A stretch of 64,000 nt of DNA, taken from NCBI RefSeq assembly GCF_006385705.1, contig NZ_VFRQ01000007.1:124001-188000 (forward strand), given 5' to 3'. This document shows positions 18,286 to 27,817 of this stretch, piece after piece. Origin of the DNA: Pontibacter mangrovi (GTDB lineage: Bacteria; Bacteroidota; Bacteroidia; Cytophagales; Hymenobacteraceae). The notes below the pieces were generated by a model, which saw only the letters and a program-made list of their open reading frames with translations, made no database searches and had not been told where the DNA came from. Numbering within the stretch: position 1 is the stretch's first letter; each line of letters opens with the position of its first letter. The translations under genes and the position numbers were made by a program.

Positions 18286-18974
18286 GAAGCCTGGCCATCA
18301 TACCCGCCCGCGGGGGCAGCAAGCGCATCCCCAGGAAGAACATAAAGGACTTCCTGGGCAAGCCTATTATCACCTACTCCATTGAGGCAGCTGTAAAGTC
18401 GGGGCTTTTTGAGGAGGTGATGGTCTCCACGGATGATGAGGAAATAGCGAAGGTCGCTTTAGAGTGTGGCGCAAAGGTGCCTTTTAGGAGGAGTGTAGAG
18501 GCTTCGGATGACCTGGCCACCACGGCACAGGTGCTGGAGGAGGTGCTGGAGAAGTATGCAGCGCAAGGAAAGCATTTTGACACCGCCTGCTGCCTCTACC
18601 CCACCGCGCCCTTCGTGACTGCGGAGATGCTAATACAAAGCCACAGCAAGCTTTTGGAAGGAAACTATGACACGGTGTTCCCGGTGCTGCGCTTCTCCTA
18701 CCCGATCTGGCGCAGCCTCAAAGTAGAGGACGGCAGGGCCGTGATGAACTGGCCCGAGCACCTTCAGAGCCGCTCGCAGGACCTGCCAGCCGCCTTCCAC
18801 GACGCTGGGCAGTTCTATTGGCTCAGGGTAGATAGGTTTCTGGAGGACAGGAAGCTGTTCACCGCTAACTCCGGCGTGGTGGAGGTCTCCGAGCTGCAGG
18901 CGCAGGACATTGACAGCGAGACGGACTGGAAACTGGCTGAACTGAAGTATAAACTGCTACACAACCTTGCTTAA
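18282..18974 (+). CDS. pseF: Pseudaminic acid cytidylyltransferase
   Basis: Last step of donor synthesis: joins CTP and pseudaminic acid to give CMP-Pse. The N-terminal nucleotide motif is IPARGGSKRIPRKNIKDFLG (about residues 7-26), and the metal/sugar-site landmarks are LYPTAPFV and DAGQFYW. 230 residues, normal for the family. PseF rather than NeuA or LegF is inferred from the neighbours and the DAGQFYW motif. The GTG start at 18282 overlaps the pseC stop (GTGA), so translation is probably coupled. Confidence 0.93.
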   Translation: MRSLAIIPARGGSKRIPRKNIKDFLGKPIITYSIEAAVKSGLFEEVMVSTDDEEIAKVALECGAKVPFRRSVEASDDLATTAQVLEEVLEKYAAQGKHFDTACCLYPTAPFVTAEMLIQSHSKLLEGNYDTVFPVLRFSYPIWRSLKVEDGRAVMNWPEHLQSRSQDLPAAFHDAGQFYWLRVDRFLEDRKLFTANSGVVEVSELQAQDIDSETDWKLAELKYKLLHNLA

Positions 18975-20460
18975 ACCTAACAAAGACATAAACCTAATAA
19001 AACCGAGCATCCTTTTCCGCGCCGACGGCAACAGCCGCATCGGGCTGGGGCACGTGGTGCGCTCGCTGGCGCTGGCGCAGATGCTGCAGGAGGAGTTCCA
19101 CTGCGTCTTCGCCATACAGGAGCCGGAGGAGTCTCTGGAGAGGCAGCTGCGCGAGGTGTGCGACGAGGTGATCTATCTGCCGGAGCGGGAGGTGAGCGGG
19201 CAAGAGACAGAGTACCTGGCAGCGCAGGTGCTGCGGCCAACCGACGTGGTGGTGCTCGACGGCTACCGCTTCGACACGGCCTACCAGCAAAGGATAAAAG
19301 CAAAAGGCTGCGTCCTAGTATGCATCGACGATATCCACGCCTATGCCTTTGTGGCCGATGCCGTGATTAATTTTGCGGGCGGCATAACGAAAGAAACGTA
19401 TAAAACCGCCCCCTACACCAAACTCCTGCTGGGCCCGCAGTACGCGCTGCTGCGTCCGCCATTCCTAAAAGCTGCCAGGCAAGAGCGTACTCTGCCACAA
19501 GGCGAACTGCGCCTGCTGCTGAACCTGGGCGGAGCGGACCCGGAGAACCACACGTTGCGGCTGGCAAAGGAGCTGTCGGAGCTAGAAAGCATACCTGCCG
19601 TTGAGATCGTGGTGGGCGGGGCATACAAGCACCTGCCCGAGCTGCAGGACTGGCTACGGGGAAAGAAGCACCTACGGCTGCACCGCAACCTGGGCGCCGG
19701 GGCAATGTGCCGGCTCATGCACTCATGCGCCCTTTCCCTCACCTCCGCCAGCGGCGTGGCCTACGAGTATGCCGCCGTGGGCGGTTTGCTCTTCGTGCTG
19801 CAGACGGCCGATAACCAGGCAGGGCTTTACAGCTTTCTGACAAGCACTGGCTTGGCCCGAAAGTATGAGGGGCCGCAAAGCATGGTACTGGCAAGTATAG
19901 CTACGGATTTCAGACAGCAGGTACAGGTGCAGCGGCAGAACTTCGACGGCAGTAGCGACGAGCGGCTGCGGGAGGAGTTCCGCAGACTCAGCCTTGCCGC
20001 CAGCCTTACGCTCAGAAATGCCACGGCCGAGGACGTGCTGCTGGTCTACGGCTGGAACAATGACCCCGAGGTGCGGCGGCACTCCTTCAACCCGGAGCCC
20101 ATCCCTCTGGCCAACCACCAGGCCTGGTTTAAGGCTAGGTTAACAGATAAGAACACACCGATCTACATCGTGGAAGCTGCGGGCGAGCCCGCGGCGCAGA
20201 TACGCTTTACCCTCTCGGACGGCAAGGCCACCATCGGCTACCTCATCGCCAGGGAGTTCCGGGGCGTGGGCCTCGGGCACGTGGTGCTGCAGAAAGGCGT
20301 TGAGAGATTTAAAAAGGATTACCCTGGCGAAAGCATGGTGGAGGGGCTGGTACAGCGGGACAATGCCGCCTCTGTCAGGGCCTTCGAAAAAGCCGGCTTT
20401 ACCTACGGTGAGCCGAACCCGGCGCACCCGGAAGCCTTCCGCTTCGTGCTGGGGCTGTAA
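18967..20460 (+). CDS. pseG: Fused PseG hydrolase and PseH N-acetyltransferase
   Basis: 497 residues joining two pathway steps usually on separate genes. Residues of about 14-335 are PseG, the UDP-sugar hydrolase with the GT-B-like motif RIGLGHVVRSLALAQ and LLNLGGADPENHT, which removes UDP from the diacetamido sugar. Residues of about 346-497 are a GNAT domain like PseH (LRNATAEDVLLVYGWNNDPE, then IAREFRGVGLGHVVLQKGV), which acetylates the 4-amino group. The start is a TTG at 18967 that overlaps the end of pseF by eight bases; no ATG is available before the conserved strand. The order of reactions (H before G) would suit substrate channelling. Confidence 0.93.
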   Translation: MLKPNKDINLIKPSILFRADGNSRIGLGHVVRSLALAQMLQEEFHCVFAIQEPEESLERQLREVCDEVIYLPEREVSGQETEYLAAQVLRPTDVVVLDGYRFDTAYQQRIKAKGCVLVCIDDIHAYAFVADAVINFAGGITKETYKTAPYTKLLLGPQYALLRPPFLKAARQERTLPQGELRLLLNLGGADPENHTLRLAKELSELESIPAVEIVVGGAYKHLPELQDWLRGKKHLRLHRNLGAGAMCRLMHSCALSLTSASGVAYEYAAVGGLLFVLQTADNQAGLYSFLTSTGLARKYEGPQSMVLASIATDFRQQVQVQRQNFDGSSDERLREEFRRLSLAASLTLRNATAEDVLLVYGWNNDPEVRRHSFNPEPIPLANHQAWFKARLTDKNTPIYIVEAAGEPAAQIRFTLSDGKATIGYLIAREFRGVGLGHVVLQKGVERFKKDYPGESMVEGLVQRDNAASVRAFEKAGFTYGEPNPAHPEAFRFVLGL

Positions 20461-20486
20461 AAACAAAGTATAAAACTGCAGAGAAC

Positions 20487-21530
20487 ATGATCAACGATAT
20501 CAATATTGCCGGCCGCCTGGTCGGCCCAAACCACAGGCCCTTCATCATTGCTGAGATGTCGGGCAACCACAACCAGTCGCTGGAGCGGGCGCTGCAGATC
20601 GTGGATGCCGCCGCCGACGCGGGCGCGGACGCTATCAAGCTGCAGACCTACACGGCCGACACCATGACCCTGCCGGGAGCGCTCACGATCGAAGACGAGA
20701 ACTCACTGTGGAAGGGCCGGGAGCTGTATGACCTCTACAAGGAGGCCTACACCCCTTGGGAGTGGCACCAGCCGATCTTCAACAGGGCCCGGGAGCGCGG
20801 TATGATCGCCTTCTCCTCTCCTTTCGATGAGACTGCCGTGGATTTCTTGGAGGAGCTGGGGGCACCGGTCTACAAGATCGCCTCCTTTGAGAACACCGAC
20901 CACCCGCTCTTGCGCCGGGTGGCCGCCACGGGCAAGCCCGTGATTATGAGCACCGGCGCGGCCACCGTGCAGGAGGTGGCCGAAGGGGTGCAGGTGCTGC
21001 GTGATGCCGGCTGCCGGGAGCTTATACTTTTAAAGTGCACCTCCACTTACCCGGCCACGCCGGAGAACACCAACCTTGTGACCATCCCGCACATGCGCGA
21101 GCTGTACGGCGTGCAGGTGGGCCTCTCGGACCATACCATGGGCGTGGGCGCCGCGGTGGCCGCCGTGGCCCTGGGCGCTACCGTGATCGAGAAGCACTTC
21201 ACGCTGCGCCGAGCCGACGGCGGCGTGGACTCGGCCTTCTCGCTGGAGCCCGAGGAGCTGCGGATGCTGGTGGTAGAGTCGGAAAGGGCGTGGCTGGCGA
21301 TGGGGCGGGTGCAGTATGGGGTGCAGCGGGCCGAGGAGAAGAGCCGCCTGTTCAAGCGCTCGGTCTACGCGGCCAAAGACATCAAGGCCGGTGAGGCGCT
21401 GACCAAGGAGAACATCCGCGTCATCCGCCCAGGCCTGGGACTGGCGCCCAAGCACTACGACACGCTACTGGGCAAAACGGCCAAACAAGACATCAAGGCA
21501 GGAACACCGCTGAACTGGGACCTGGTGTAG
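20487..21530 (+). CDS. pseI: Pseudaminic acid synthase
   Basis: Condenses the free diacetamido altrose with phosphoenolpyruvate to form pseudaminic acid. The NeuB-type TIM barrel begins IIAEMSGNHNQSLERALQIV (about residues 20-39), with KLQTYTADTMTL and LSDHTMGVGAAVAAVALGA. A C-terminal SAF/antifreeze-like domain (KRSVYAAKDIKAGEALTKEN) covers the last 60 or so residues. 347 residues. The IKLQTYTADTMTL form is characteristic of PseI rather than NeuB or LegI. The next gene starts three bases after the stop. Confidence 0.95.
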   Translation: MINDINIAGRLVGPNHRPFIIAEMSGNHNQSLERALQIVDAAADAGADAIKLQTYTADTMTLPGALTIEDENSLWKGRELYDLYKEAYTPWEWHQPIFNRARERGMIAFSSPFDETAVDFLEELGAPVYKIASFENTDHPLLRRVAATGKPVIMSTGAATVQEVAEGVQVLRDAGCRELILLKCTSTYPATPENTNLVTIPHMRELYGVQVGLSDHTMGVGAAVAAVALGATVIEKHFTLRRADGGVDSAFSLEPEELRMLVVESERAWLAMGRVQYGVQRAEEKSRLFKRSVYAAKDIKAGEALTKENIRVIRPGLGLAPKHYDTLLGKTAKQDIKAGTPLNWDLV

Positions 21531-21533
21531 ACA

Positions 21534-22811
21534 ATGAGAAAATGGTATAAGCTTTACAGCAACATACTTTACCTGCACTTTTCGGAGGCTTTTCTGCAGC
21601 TCCCGGAGAGTGCCAAGAATGCCGTATCCCCCAAAAACCCGCTGCTGCGCCTGGGCAAAGTGGCGGGTTATACTTTCCTGCGCCTGATTGGCAACCTATT
21701 CAAGTCGGTAAAACATGAGGAGAAACTCCAGGCGAAAATATGGCTGTATGTAGTGAGCCAGAATAATTATGACAGCCTAAAGTTTATAGCGGAGGAGCTG
21801 CATGATGCTGTTTTCGTGGCGGGCCAGAGCAAAGAGATCGGCAAGTATAACCGGGTAGTTGAGCGGTTGTCGCTGCGGCGCAAACTGCTCTACTACTATA
21901 AGTTTCTCCCGCTGCTGCTGCAGTTCCTGAAGTATAAAACAGCCAGCACCATCCGTTTTTTTGATGTGCTGTTCGATGCTGTTGGGTTCTATGAAGTGTA
22001 CCTGCGCAAGCTGCAGAAGTATAAACCGAAGGCCATTGTCTTCGCAAACGACCATAACGCCGATGCCCGGGCCATGCTACTGGCAGCTAAAAGTATGGGC
22101 ATCAAAACGATTTACATACAGCATGCTAGCGTGAGCCCCATGTTTCCGCCGCTGGCGTACGACCTGAACCTGCTGGAGGGCCAGGATGCGCTGGATAAGT
22201 ATAAACTTTGCGGTCCGGTAACAGGGCAGGTAGAATTAATTGGCATGCCCAAAGCGGATGCATTTGTGCCGTTCCGAAATCAAAATAAAACGATTCAAAC
22301 CATAGGTATTGGCTGCAATCTGATGGATGATGTGGCGGAAATCGAGAAGCTGTTGACACAGCTGACGACAGCTTTACCCTCGCTAAGCCTCATCCTCCGC
22401 CCCCACCCCCGCGATACCCGCAACTTCAGCAAGCTGCAAAGTATAAGTCCGCAGATCAGCCTCTCCGACAGCCGAACGGTAGCTACGTTTGATTACCTCC
22501 GCCAGATCGATGTGCAGGTCAGCGGAAACTCCGGCATTCACCTGGAGGCGGTGCTGCTCAACGTCTGGTCTATGTTTTATGACTTCAACCCGAAGCACAA
22601 GCTGGAGGATTATTACGGTTTTGTGAAGCACGGCCTTGTTGAAGCTGTGTCAGGTCCGGAAGAACTGATTGGTTTGTTGCAGACCCATCTCTCGAATAAG
22701 CCTGATGTAACTGGCAGAGCAAAGTATTACAATGCCACTGTAGGCACAGCGTATGATGGCAAAAGCGGCACATTGGCACTAAAGCAGATTGCTGAATTTC
22801 TTAAACATTGA
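21534..22811 (+). CDS. Putative GT-B glycosyltransferase, candidate pseudaminic acid transferase
   Basis: 425 residues, not confidently assignable. The middle (KPKAIVFANDHNADARAML, KTIYIQHASVSPMFPPLAYD) and the C-terminal half (LILRPHPRD, then VSGNSGIHLEAVLLNVWSM) look like the GT-B capsule and sialyltransferase-type proteins, with an HP pair and a serine-rich loop in the donor domain. No signal peptide, so cytoplasmic or peripheral. It sits three bases after pseI, before the flippase, which is where a CMP-Pse transferase would be expected. That role is inference. Codon use is less GC-rich than in pseC to pseI. Confidence 0.6.
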   Translation: MRKWYKLYSNILYLHFSEAFLQLPESAKNAVSPKNPLLRLGKVAGYTFLRLIGNLFKSVKHEEKLQAKIWLYVVSQNNYDSLKFIAEELHDAVFVAGQSKEIGKYNRVVERLSLRRKLLYYYKFLPLLLQFLKYKTASTIRFFDVLFDAVGFYEVYLRKLQKYKPKAIVFANDHNADARAMLLAAKSMGIKTIYIQHASVSPMFPPLAYDLNLLEGQDALDKYKLCGPVTGQVELIGMPKADAFVPFRNQNKTIQTIGIGCNLMDDVAEIEKLLTQLTTALPSLSLILRPHPRDTRNFSKLQSISPQISLSDSRTVATFDYLRQIDVQVSGNSGIHLEAVLLNVWSMFYDFNPKHKLEDYYGFVKHGLVEAVSGPEELIGLLQTHLSNKPDVTGRAKYYNATVGTAYDGKSGTLALKQIAEFLKH

Positions 22812-22853
22812 TATATTGCTATCTCTAAGTTTACGACTGCAGCACAACCGCCT

Positions 22854-24851
22854 ATGAACATACTATTACTCCCACTCAGTTTTCTATTTCTTCTTCTTTT
22901 TATTGATCATAATTCACAAGCGCAAGGTCCTGGAAATGCGCTGCAACTTGATGGTATGAATGATGTTGTCGGGTTCAGCACTGATAACAGAGGCATTACA
23001 AATCAGCTTACTGTAGAGGCCTGGATTAAAACAAACTCCATGGGCCATAATCATATCATCTCTAAGTATGACCGTGATGCAGAGAACGGTTTTCAGCTGT
23101 TGATACAAAATGGCAAAGCATGCTTAGCGGGCAGAGACGGATCTGGAAACTATAGAACATCAGGGTACTCCAACACCATTGTAGCGGATGATAACTGGCA
23201 TCACCTTGCAGGTGTGGTGCAAAATGGCACCTGGACCCTGTATGTAGATGGCGTTCTGGAGCAACAAAATAAAACGGGGTATACAAATACTGTCCTAAAC
23301 AGTAATGAAAACCTACTGATAGGAAACTACTACTATGTGTTTCTAGGGAATCATTTTTACAGAGGCCAGGTAGATGAAGTAAAGCTGTGGAAAAGAGCCT
23401 TATCTGCTGCCGAAATCAGGCAAAATATGTGCAAAACAGTTCCTGCAAGCATCCCTGATTTAGTAGGGTACTTTAAGCTGGACAGTTTTGGAGATGGCAT
23501 CATCAAAGACTACAGCAACTCGAGAATCGATGGTGTACTGCAAAATACCTCGCCATAGACTGCGGCTGTCAAATCGGGTGCCCCTATAGGCGACAGAAGC
23601 GTGTACAGGTATACCTCTAACTGGGATACTTCGCTGGAGATGATAACCGAAAAAGTAAATTTCTCGGTTGTGAATGTTGATCCTGCTATACAAGGTTTCC
23701 ATCTTTATACTATCGCCTCCCCGCCCAAACAAACCAATGGAATAAACAAGCCTCAGGAGGTAAAAGAATATTTTGGTCTTTTCAAGGTTGGAGACCCGGA
23801 TAAAAAGTATAAGGTGCACTACAAAGACTATGCTTTGCAGTGTGGAGGTAACCTATATCGCAGGCAAGATAATACGGATTCCAATTGGGAACAGGTAGCG
23901 GACACTGTCTCTTCGCCTCTTATGTTTTATACATCCTCAGCCAACTATGGAGAGTTTGCAGCTACTTCCCAGTCTCCGGAGCCTATTACTGTTGCAGGCC
24001 CTGCTGAAATTTGTGCCGGATCAACCGCAACGTTAAGTGTATCCAACAGTGGTAACGGGCAAATTCTGTGGAGTACTGGTGAGACCTCGGCAAGTATAAC
24101 TGTTAGTGAAGGAGGCAGCTATGAAGTAACTGTCACAGAAGGCAACTGCGTGCGAAGCGGCTTTATTAACGTACAGGAGTCTTCTCCCATAACATTTAGT
24201 TTAGGAGAAGATCTTAAGCTTTGTAGTGGCCAAACCGCAACACTCTCCGCTCCCTCAGGTATGGCTTCCTACAAATGGAGCACAGGTGCAACCTCACAGC
24301 AGTTAACTGTTTCTGAAGAAGGCACTTATTGGGTGGAAGTGAGCACCACTGCCGGCTGCACGTCCCGGGATGAGGTTAACGTGTCGGTTACGCAGGAGCC
24401 AGTTCTAGATCTTCCAACGGAGGTTGCAACCTGCTATGGTGAAGAGGTGCTGCTAGATGCTACCACAGAAGGGGCAACCTACAGTTGGAGCAACGGTAAA
24501 ACAACCCCCAGCGTCACCGTCACAACCCCGGGGGTATACACTGTCAATATAGCCCTGAACAACTGTACTTTCACCAGAGAAGTGCTGGTTTCCAGCGACG
24601 AATGCCCGCTCATTCCCAACATCATCACCCCGAACAGCGACGGCAAAAACGATACGTTTGTGGTGCAGGGAGTTGAGAAAAATACGCTGGAGCTGAAAAT
24701 TTTTAACCGCTGGGGAAAATCTATCTACCAGTCCGACCGTTATGACAACGGCTGGTCGGCTGCTGAGGTACCGACTGGCGTGTATTATTATCAGTTAACC
24801 AGCAGCCGCACCCAAAAAGTGTACAAAGGCTGGCTCGAAGTCATAAAATAA
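22854..24851 (+). pseudogene. LamG/Ig-like T9SS adhesin gene split by an in-frame TAG
   Basis: Two open halves (22854-23555 and 23559-24851) lie in the same frame, with a single TAG at 23556-23558 between them. The first half has a signal peptide (MNILLLPLSFLFLLLF) and a concanavalin/LamG domain (LTVEAWIKT, WHHLAGVVQNGTWTLYVDG, VDEVKLWKRALSAAEI). Directly after the TAG the frame gives KSGAPIGDRSVYRY, a stretch that usually continues such proteins. Then come three Ig-like repeats with W-S-T/N-G motifs and a T9SS type B sorting domain (IITPNSDGKNDTF, LKIFNRWGKSIYQS, ending WLEVIK). Without readthrough the secreted fragment lacks its sorting signal. It lies inside the polysaccharide locus, with 5 bases to the next gene. 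Confidence 0.8.
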
Positions 24852-24856
24852 GCATT

Positions 24857-26227
24857 TTGTACATTTACGATTACACCTTACAGCACTTCCTCCTCCTCTA
24901 CCCCAAGGCAAAAAATCTTAGGTTTAACTATGGCACCGGCGGAGATGCCAAAGTCACCGTAAAAAAGTATAGCGGCAGCTTTTTTGAGAAGAAGCGCCCG
25001 CGCCCGCAGCAGGTGTTCTGGAAAGAGTGGCGCGGCGAGAAACTGCCTTTCTTTTTTGAGGAGGATGACCAGCAAGAGCTCATTACCTATCATCCGGACG
25101 GCACGGCAAGTATAAACTACGACATCATCGCCTCCGCCTTTTACCTGCTAAGCGGCTGGCAGGAGTACTATGGCCCCGAGCGCGACCGCTTCCACCGCTA
25201 TACCTACAAAGCCAGCGTGCAGGCCAGATACAGCTTCGTCACGAAACCGGTGGTGAACTATTATTTTGAGATGCTGCGCGAGGTGGTGGAGCGGGTGTAT
25301 GGCGAGAACCTGCAGCACGACCACTGGGGCAACAACTCGATGGCCACCTGCCTCACCTGTGATGTGGACCGCCTGCACAGTGCCTGGCGCGTGGCGGGCA
25401 AGCAGCTGCTCTTCCATGCCAAAGCGTGGGACCTGACAAAAGTGCTGCTGCAGAAAGCCGTTGGGAACGACGCCTGGAACAACCTGCCAGAGGTAATGGC
25501 CACCGCCGAGAAGTATGGCGCCAAGGCTACTTTTTTCTTCCTGCCGAGCAACCAGCGCTACAACGGCCACCTAAACGCCGACCACGACCTGACGAAGCTG
25601 AAGTACCAGAACCTGATGCAGAAAATCTCGGAGCGGGGGCATGAGGTAGCGCTGCACGGCAGCTTCGGCACGGCCAACGATTTGGTGCAGCTCAAGTCGG
25701 ACCGGGGCAAGCTGGCGCAGCAGGCGCAGGGCAACCGCTTCCATTACCTTTGCTACCAGCCCGAAACCACGCCGCAGGTACTGCAGCAAAGCAACCTTAG
25801 CTACGACAGCACCCTGGGCTTTTCAGAACATATCGGTTTCCGTAACTCCTACTGCCACCCCTTTTTCCCTTTCGACTTCCAGAACCGGCGAGCGCACAGC
25901 TACATTGAATTGCCGCTGATGCTGATGGACGCCTCGCTTTATGATGTGAATTTCATGCACCTGAAGCCGCAGGAGGCGCTGGAGAAAGTGCTGCCGATGC
26001 TGCAGGAGGTGCAAAAGTTTAACGGCCTCTTCACGCTGCTATGGCACAACGAAAACTACTCCAAGTATAACGAGTACCCGGTGCCCAAAGGTGAACCCGG
26101 CTGGCGCGAGGTGCTGGAGAAAATACTGCAGCAACTAAAGTCTGCTGGATCCGTGTTTCATACTTGTGCCGAGGCAGCGGCTATAGCAAAAGGCGCCCCC
26201 CCCGGAATAATAACCAACGACAAGTAA
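24857..26227 (+). CDS. Polysaccharide deacetylase-like protein
   Basis: 456 residues. The C-terminal two thirds have the NodB/CE4 pattern: CLTCDVDRLHS for the metal aspartates, KATFFFLPSNQ, and RGHEVALHGSFGTAND for the metal histidine motif, then TLLWHNENYS near the end. The N-terminal part (residues 1-150) is a separate domain often seen before such deacetylases in Bacteroidota. It probably removes acetyl groups from a surface glycan. The start is a TTG five bases after the adhesin stop. A run of eight C (26196-26203) near the 3' end could slip and change the last residues. Confidence 0.82.
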   Translation: MYIYDYTLQHFLLLYPKAKNLRFNYGTGGDAKVTVKKYSGSFFEKKRPRPQQVFWKEWRGEKLPFFFEEDDQQELITYHPDGTASINYDIIASAFYLLSGWQEYYGPERDRFHRYTYKASVQARYSFVTKPVVNYYFEMLREVVERVYGENLQHDHWGNNSMATCLTCDVDRLHSAWRVAGKQLLFHAKAWDLTKVLLQKAVGNDAWNNLPEVMATAEKYGAKATFFFLPSNQRYNGHLNADHDLTKLKYQNLMQKISERGHEVALHGSFGTANDLVQLKSDRGKLAQQAQGNRFHYLCYQPETTPQVLQQSNLSYDSTLGFSEHIGFRNSYCHPFFPFDFQNRRAHSYIELPLMLMDASLYDVNFMHLKPQEALEKVLPMLQEVQKFNGLFTLLWHNENYSKYNEYPVPKGEPGWREVLEKILQQLKSAGSVFHTCAEAAAIAKGAPPGIITNDK

Positions 26228-26266
26228 GCCAGATTTGCTATTTTTGCTGTTCACCCGCTAAGCAAC

Positions 26267-27754
26267 ATGAGCAGAACCTTACAGCGCGAAGGCATCTGGA
26301 ACACCACCATATCGTATGCCGGCATCCTGATCGGCTACGTCAACACGGTGCTGCTCTTCCCTAACTTCCTGGACGAGACAGAGGTGGGCCTCACGCGCCT
26401 GCTGCTCTCTATCTCGGTGATGTATGCGCAGTTCTCGGCCCTGGGCTTTGTGAACATGAGCGTGCGCTATTTCCCCTACTTCCGGGACAAAGACAAGCAG
26501 CACAACGGGTTCCTGTTCCTGCTGCTGTCGGTGCCGCTGCTCGGGTTTGCACTTTCTACGGCGCTTTTTCTGCTCTTTAAGCCTACTGTGGTAGATTATT
26601 ACATCGAGAACTCGCCGCTCATCATCGACTACTATTACTACCTGATTCCGCTGTCGCTGTTTACGCTGCTGTTCAATATGTTCACGGCGTACCTGCGCTC
26701 GCTCTATAAAACCATTGTTTCCTCTTTTGTGCAGGATTTTCTGCTGCGCATCCTTACCACCCTGCTCATCAGCGTGTATGCTTTAGGGGTGATGGAGTTC
26801 CATACATTTGTGCTGCTGTACATTATCATGAACTCGGTGGGGGCGCTGGTGCTGGCGGGCTATACTTTCTGGCTGAAGCAGTTACACCTGAGGCCCTCCC
26901 TGGCTGTGCTGCGCATTATCCCGATCCGGGAGCTTTTCTACTATGGCTTCTTTACCCTGCTAGGCAATATTTCCACCACCATCATCACCACCGTAGACCA
27001 GGTGATGATCTCTTCCTACAGCCTCTCCGACAACGGCATTTACACCACCGCCTTCTTTATGACGAGCGCCATACTAGTGCCAGGGCGGTCTATTCTGAAG
27101 ATTGCGCACCCGCAGGTGGCCGAATACTGGAAAGAGCGGGACATGCAGGGGATGGGAAATTTGTACCAGCACGTGACCATGATCAACCTGATCGTGGGGC
27201 TGCTGCTCTTTATCGGCATCTGGGCCAACATCGATAACCTGTATGACTTTATGCCCGAAAGTTACCGCGCCGGTAAGTATGTGGTGCTGTTTCTGGCCCT
27301 GGCACGTTTGGTAGACCTTGCCACCAGCCTGAACGGCGCTATTCTGGCCACCTCCGAAAAGTATAAATGGGACCTGGGTTTTAACGTGGTGCTGGCCGGC
27401 CTCACCATCTGGACGAACTGGTATTTTATTCCGCGCTATGGCATTGAGGGGGCCGCCCTGGCATCTATGATCTCACTTGTAAGTATGAATTTGGCGCGCC
27501 TGCTCTTCGTCAAGCTCATTTACCACATCCAGCCTTTTACCTGGCATGCGCTGGGCATAACAGCCATCGCCGCCGCCACACTGGGAGCTTCTTACCTCCT
27601 GCCCTTCCTCGGCAACGTCTTCCTCGACATTATCGGGCGCTCCCTCCTTATCACTTCTATTTATATGGCGCTGGCCCTAAACCTGAACATCTACCCCGAT
27701 ATGAACGCTTGGCTACGCAAAGTAATCTTTGGCATCACCGGCTGGAAAATTTAA
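26267..27754 (+). CDS. Polysaccharide flippase (MOP/Wzx-like)
   Basis: 495-residue integral membrane protein with about 12 to 14 hydrophobic segments, beginning REGIWNTTISYAGILIGYVN. This N-terminus and the central FTLLGNISTTIITTVDQVMI are typical of the polysaccharide-transport half of the MOP superfamily, which flips lipid-linked oligosaccharides across the inner membrane. No polymerase (Wzy) is seen in the window. It is the last gene of the plus-strand pse locus. The product flipped is inferred to carry pseudaminic acid. Confidence 0.88.
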   Translation: MSRTLQREGIWNTTISYAGILIGYVNTVLLFPNFLDETEVGLTRLLLSISVMYAQFSALGFVNMSVRYFPYFRDKDKQHNGFLFLLLSVPLLGFALSTALFLLFKPTVVDYYIENSPLIIDYYYYLIPLSLFTLLFNMFTAYLRSLYKTIVSSFVQDFLLRILTTLLISVYALGVMEFHTFVLLYIIMNSVGALVLAGYTFWLKQLHLRPSLAVLRIIPIRELFYYGFFTLLGNISTTIITTVDQVMISSYSLSDNGIYTTAFFMTSAILVPGRSILKIAHPQVAEYWKERDMQGMGNLYQHVTMINLIVGLLLFIGIWANIDNLYDFMPESYRAGKYVVLFLALARLVDLATSLNGAILATSEKYKWDLGFNVVLAGLTIWTNWYFIPRYGIEGAALASMISLVSMNLARLLFVKLIYHIQPFTWHALGITAIAAATLGASYLLPFLGNVFLDIIGRSLLITSIYMALALNLNIYPDMNAWLRKVIFGITGWKI

Positions 27755-27817
27755 TTTTTAATTGTTTGGTAGTTGATTGTCTAATAATCCTTTTTACTTT
27801 TCTACCTCTCTACCTTT

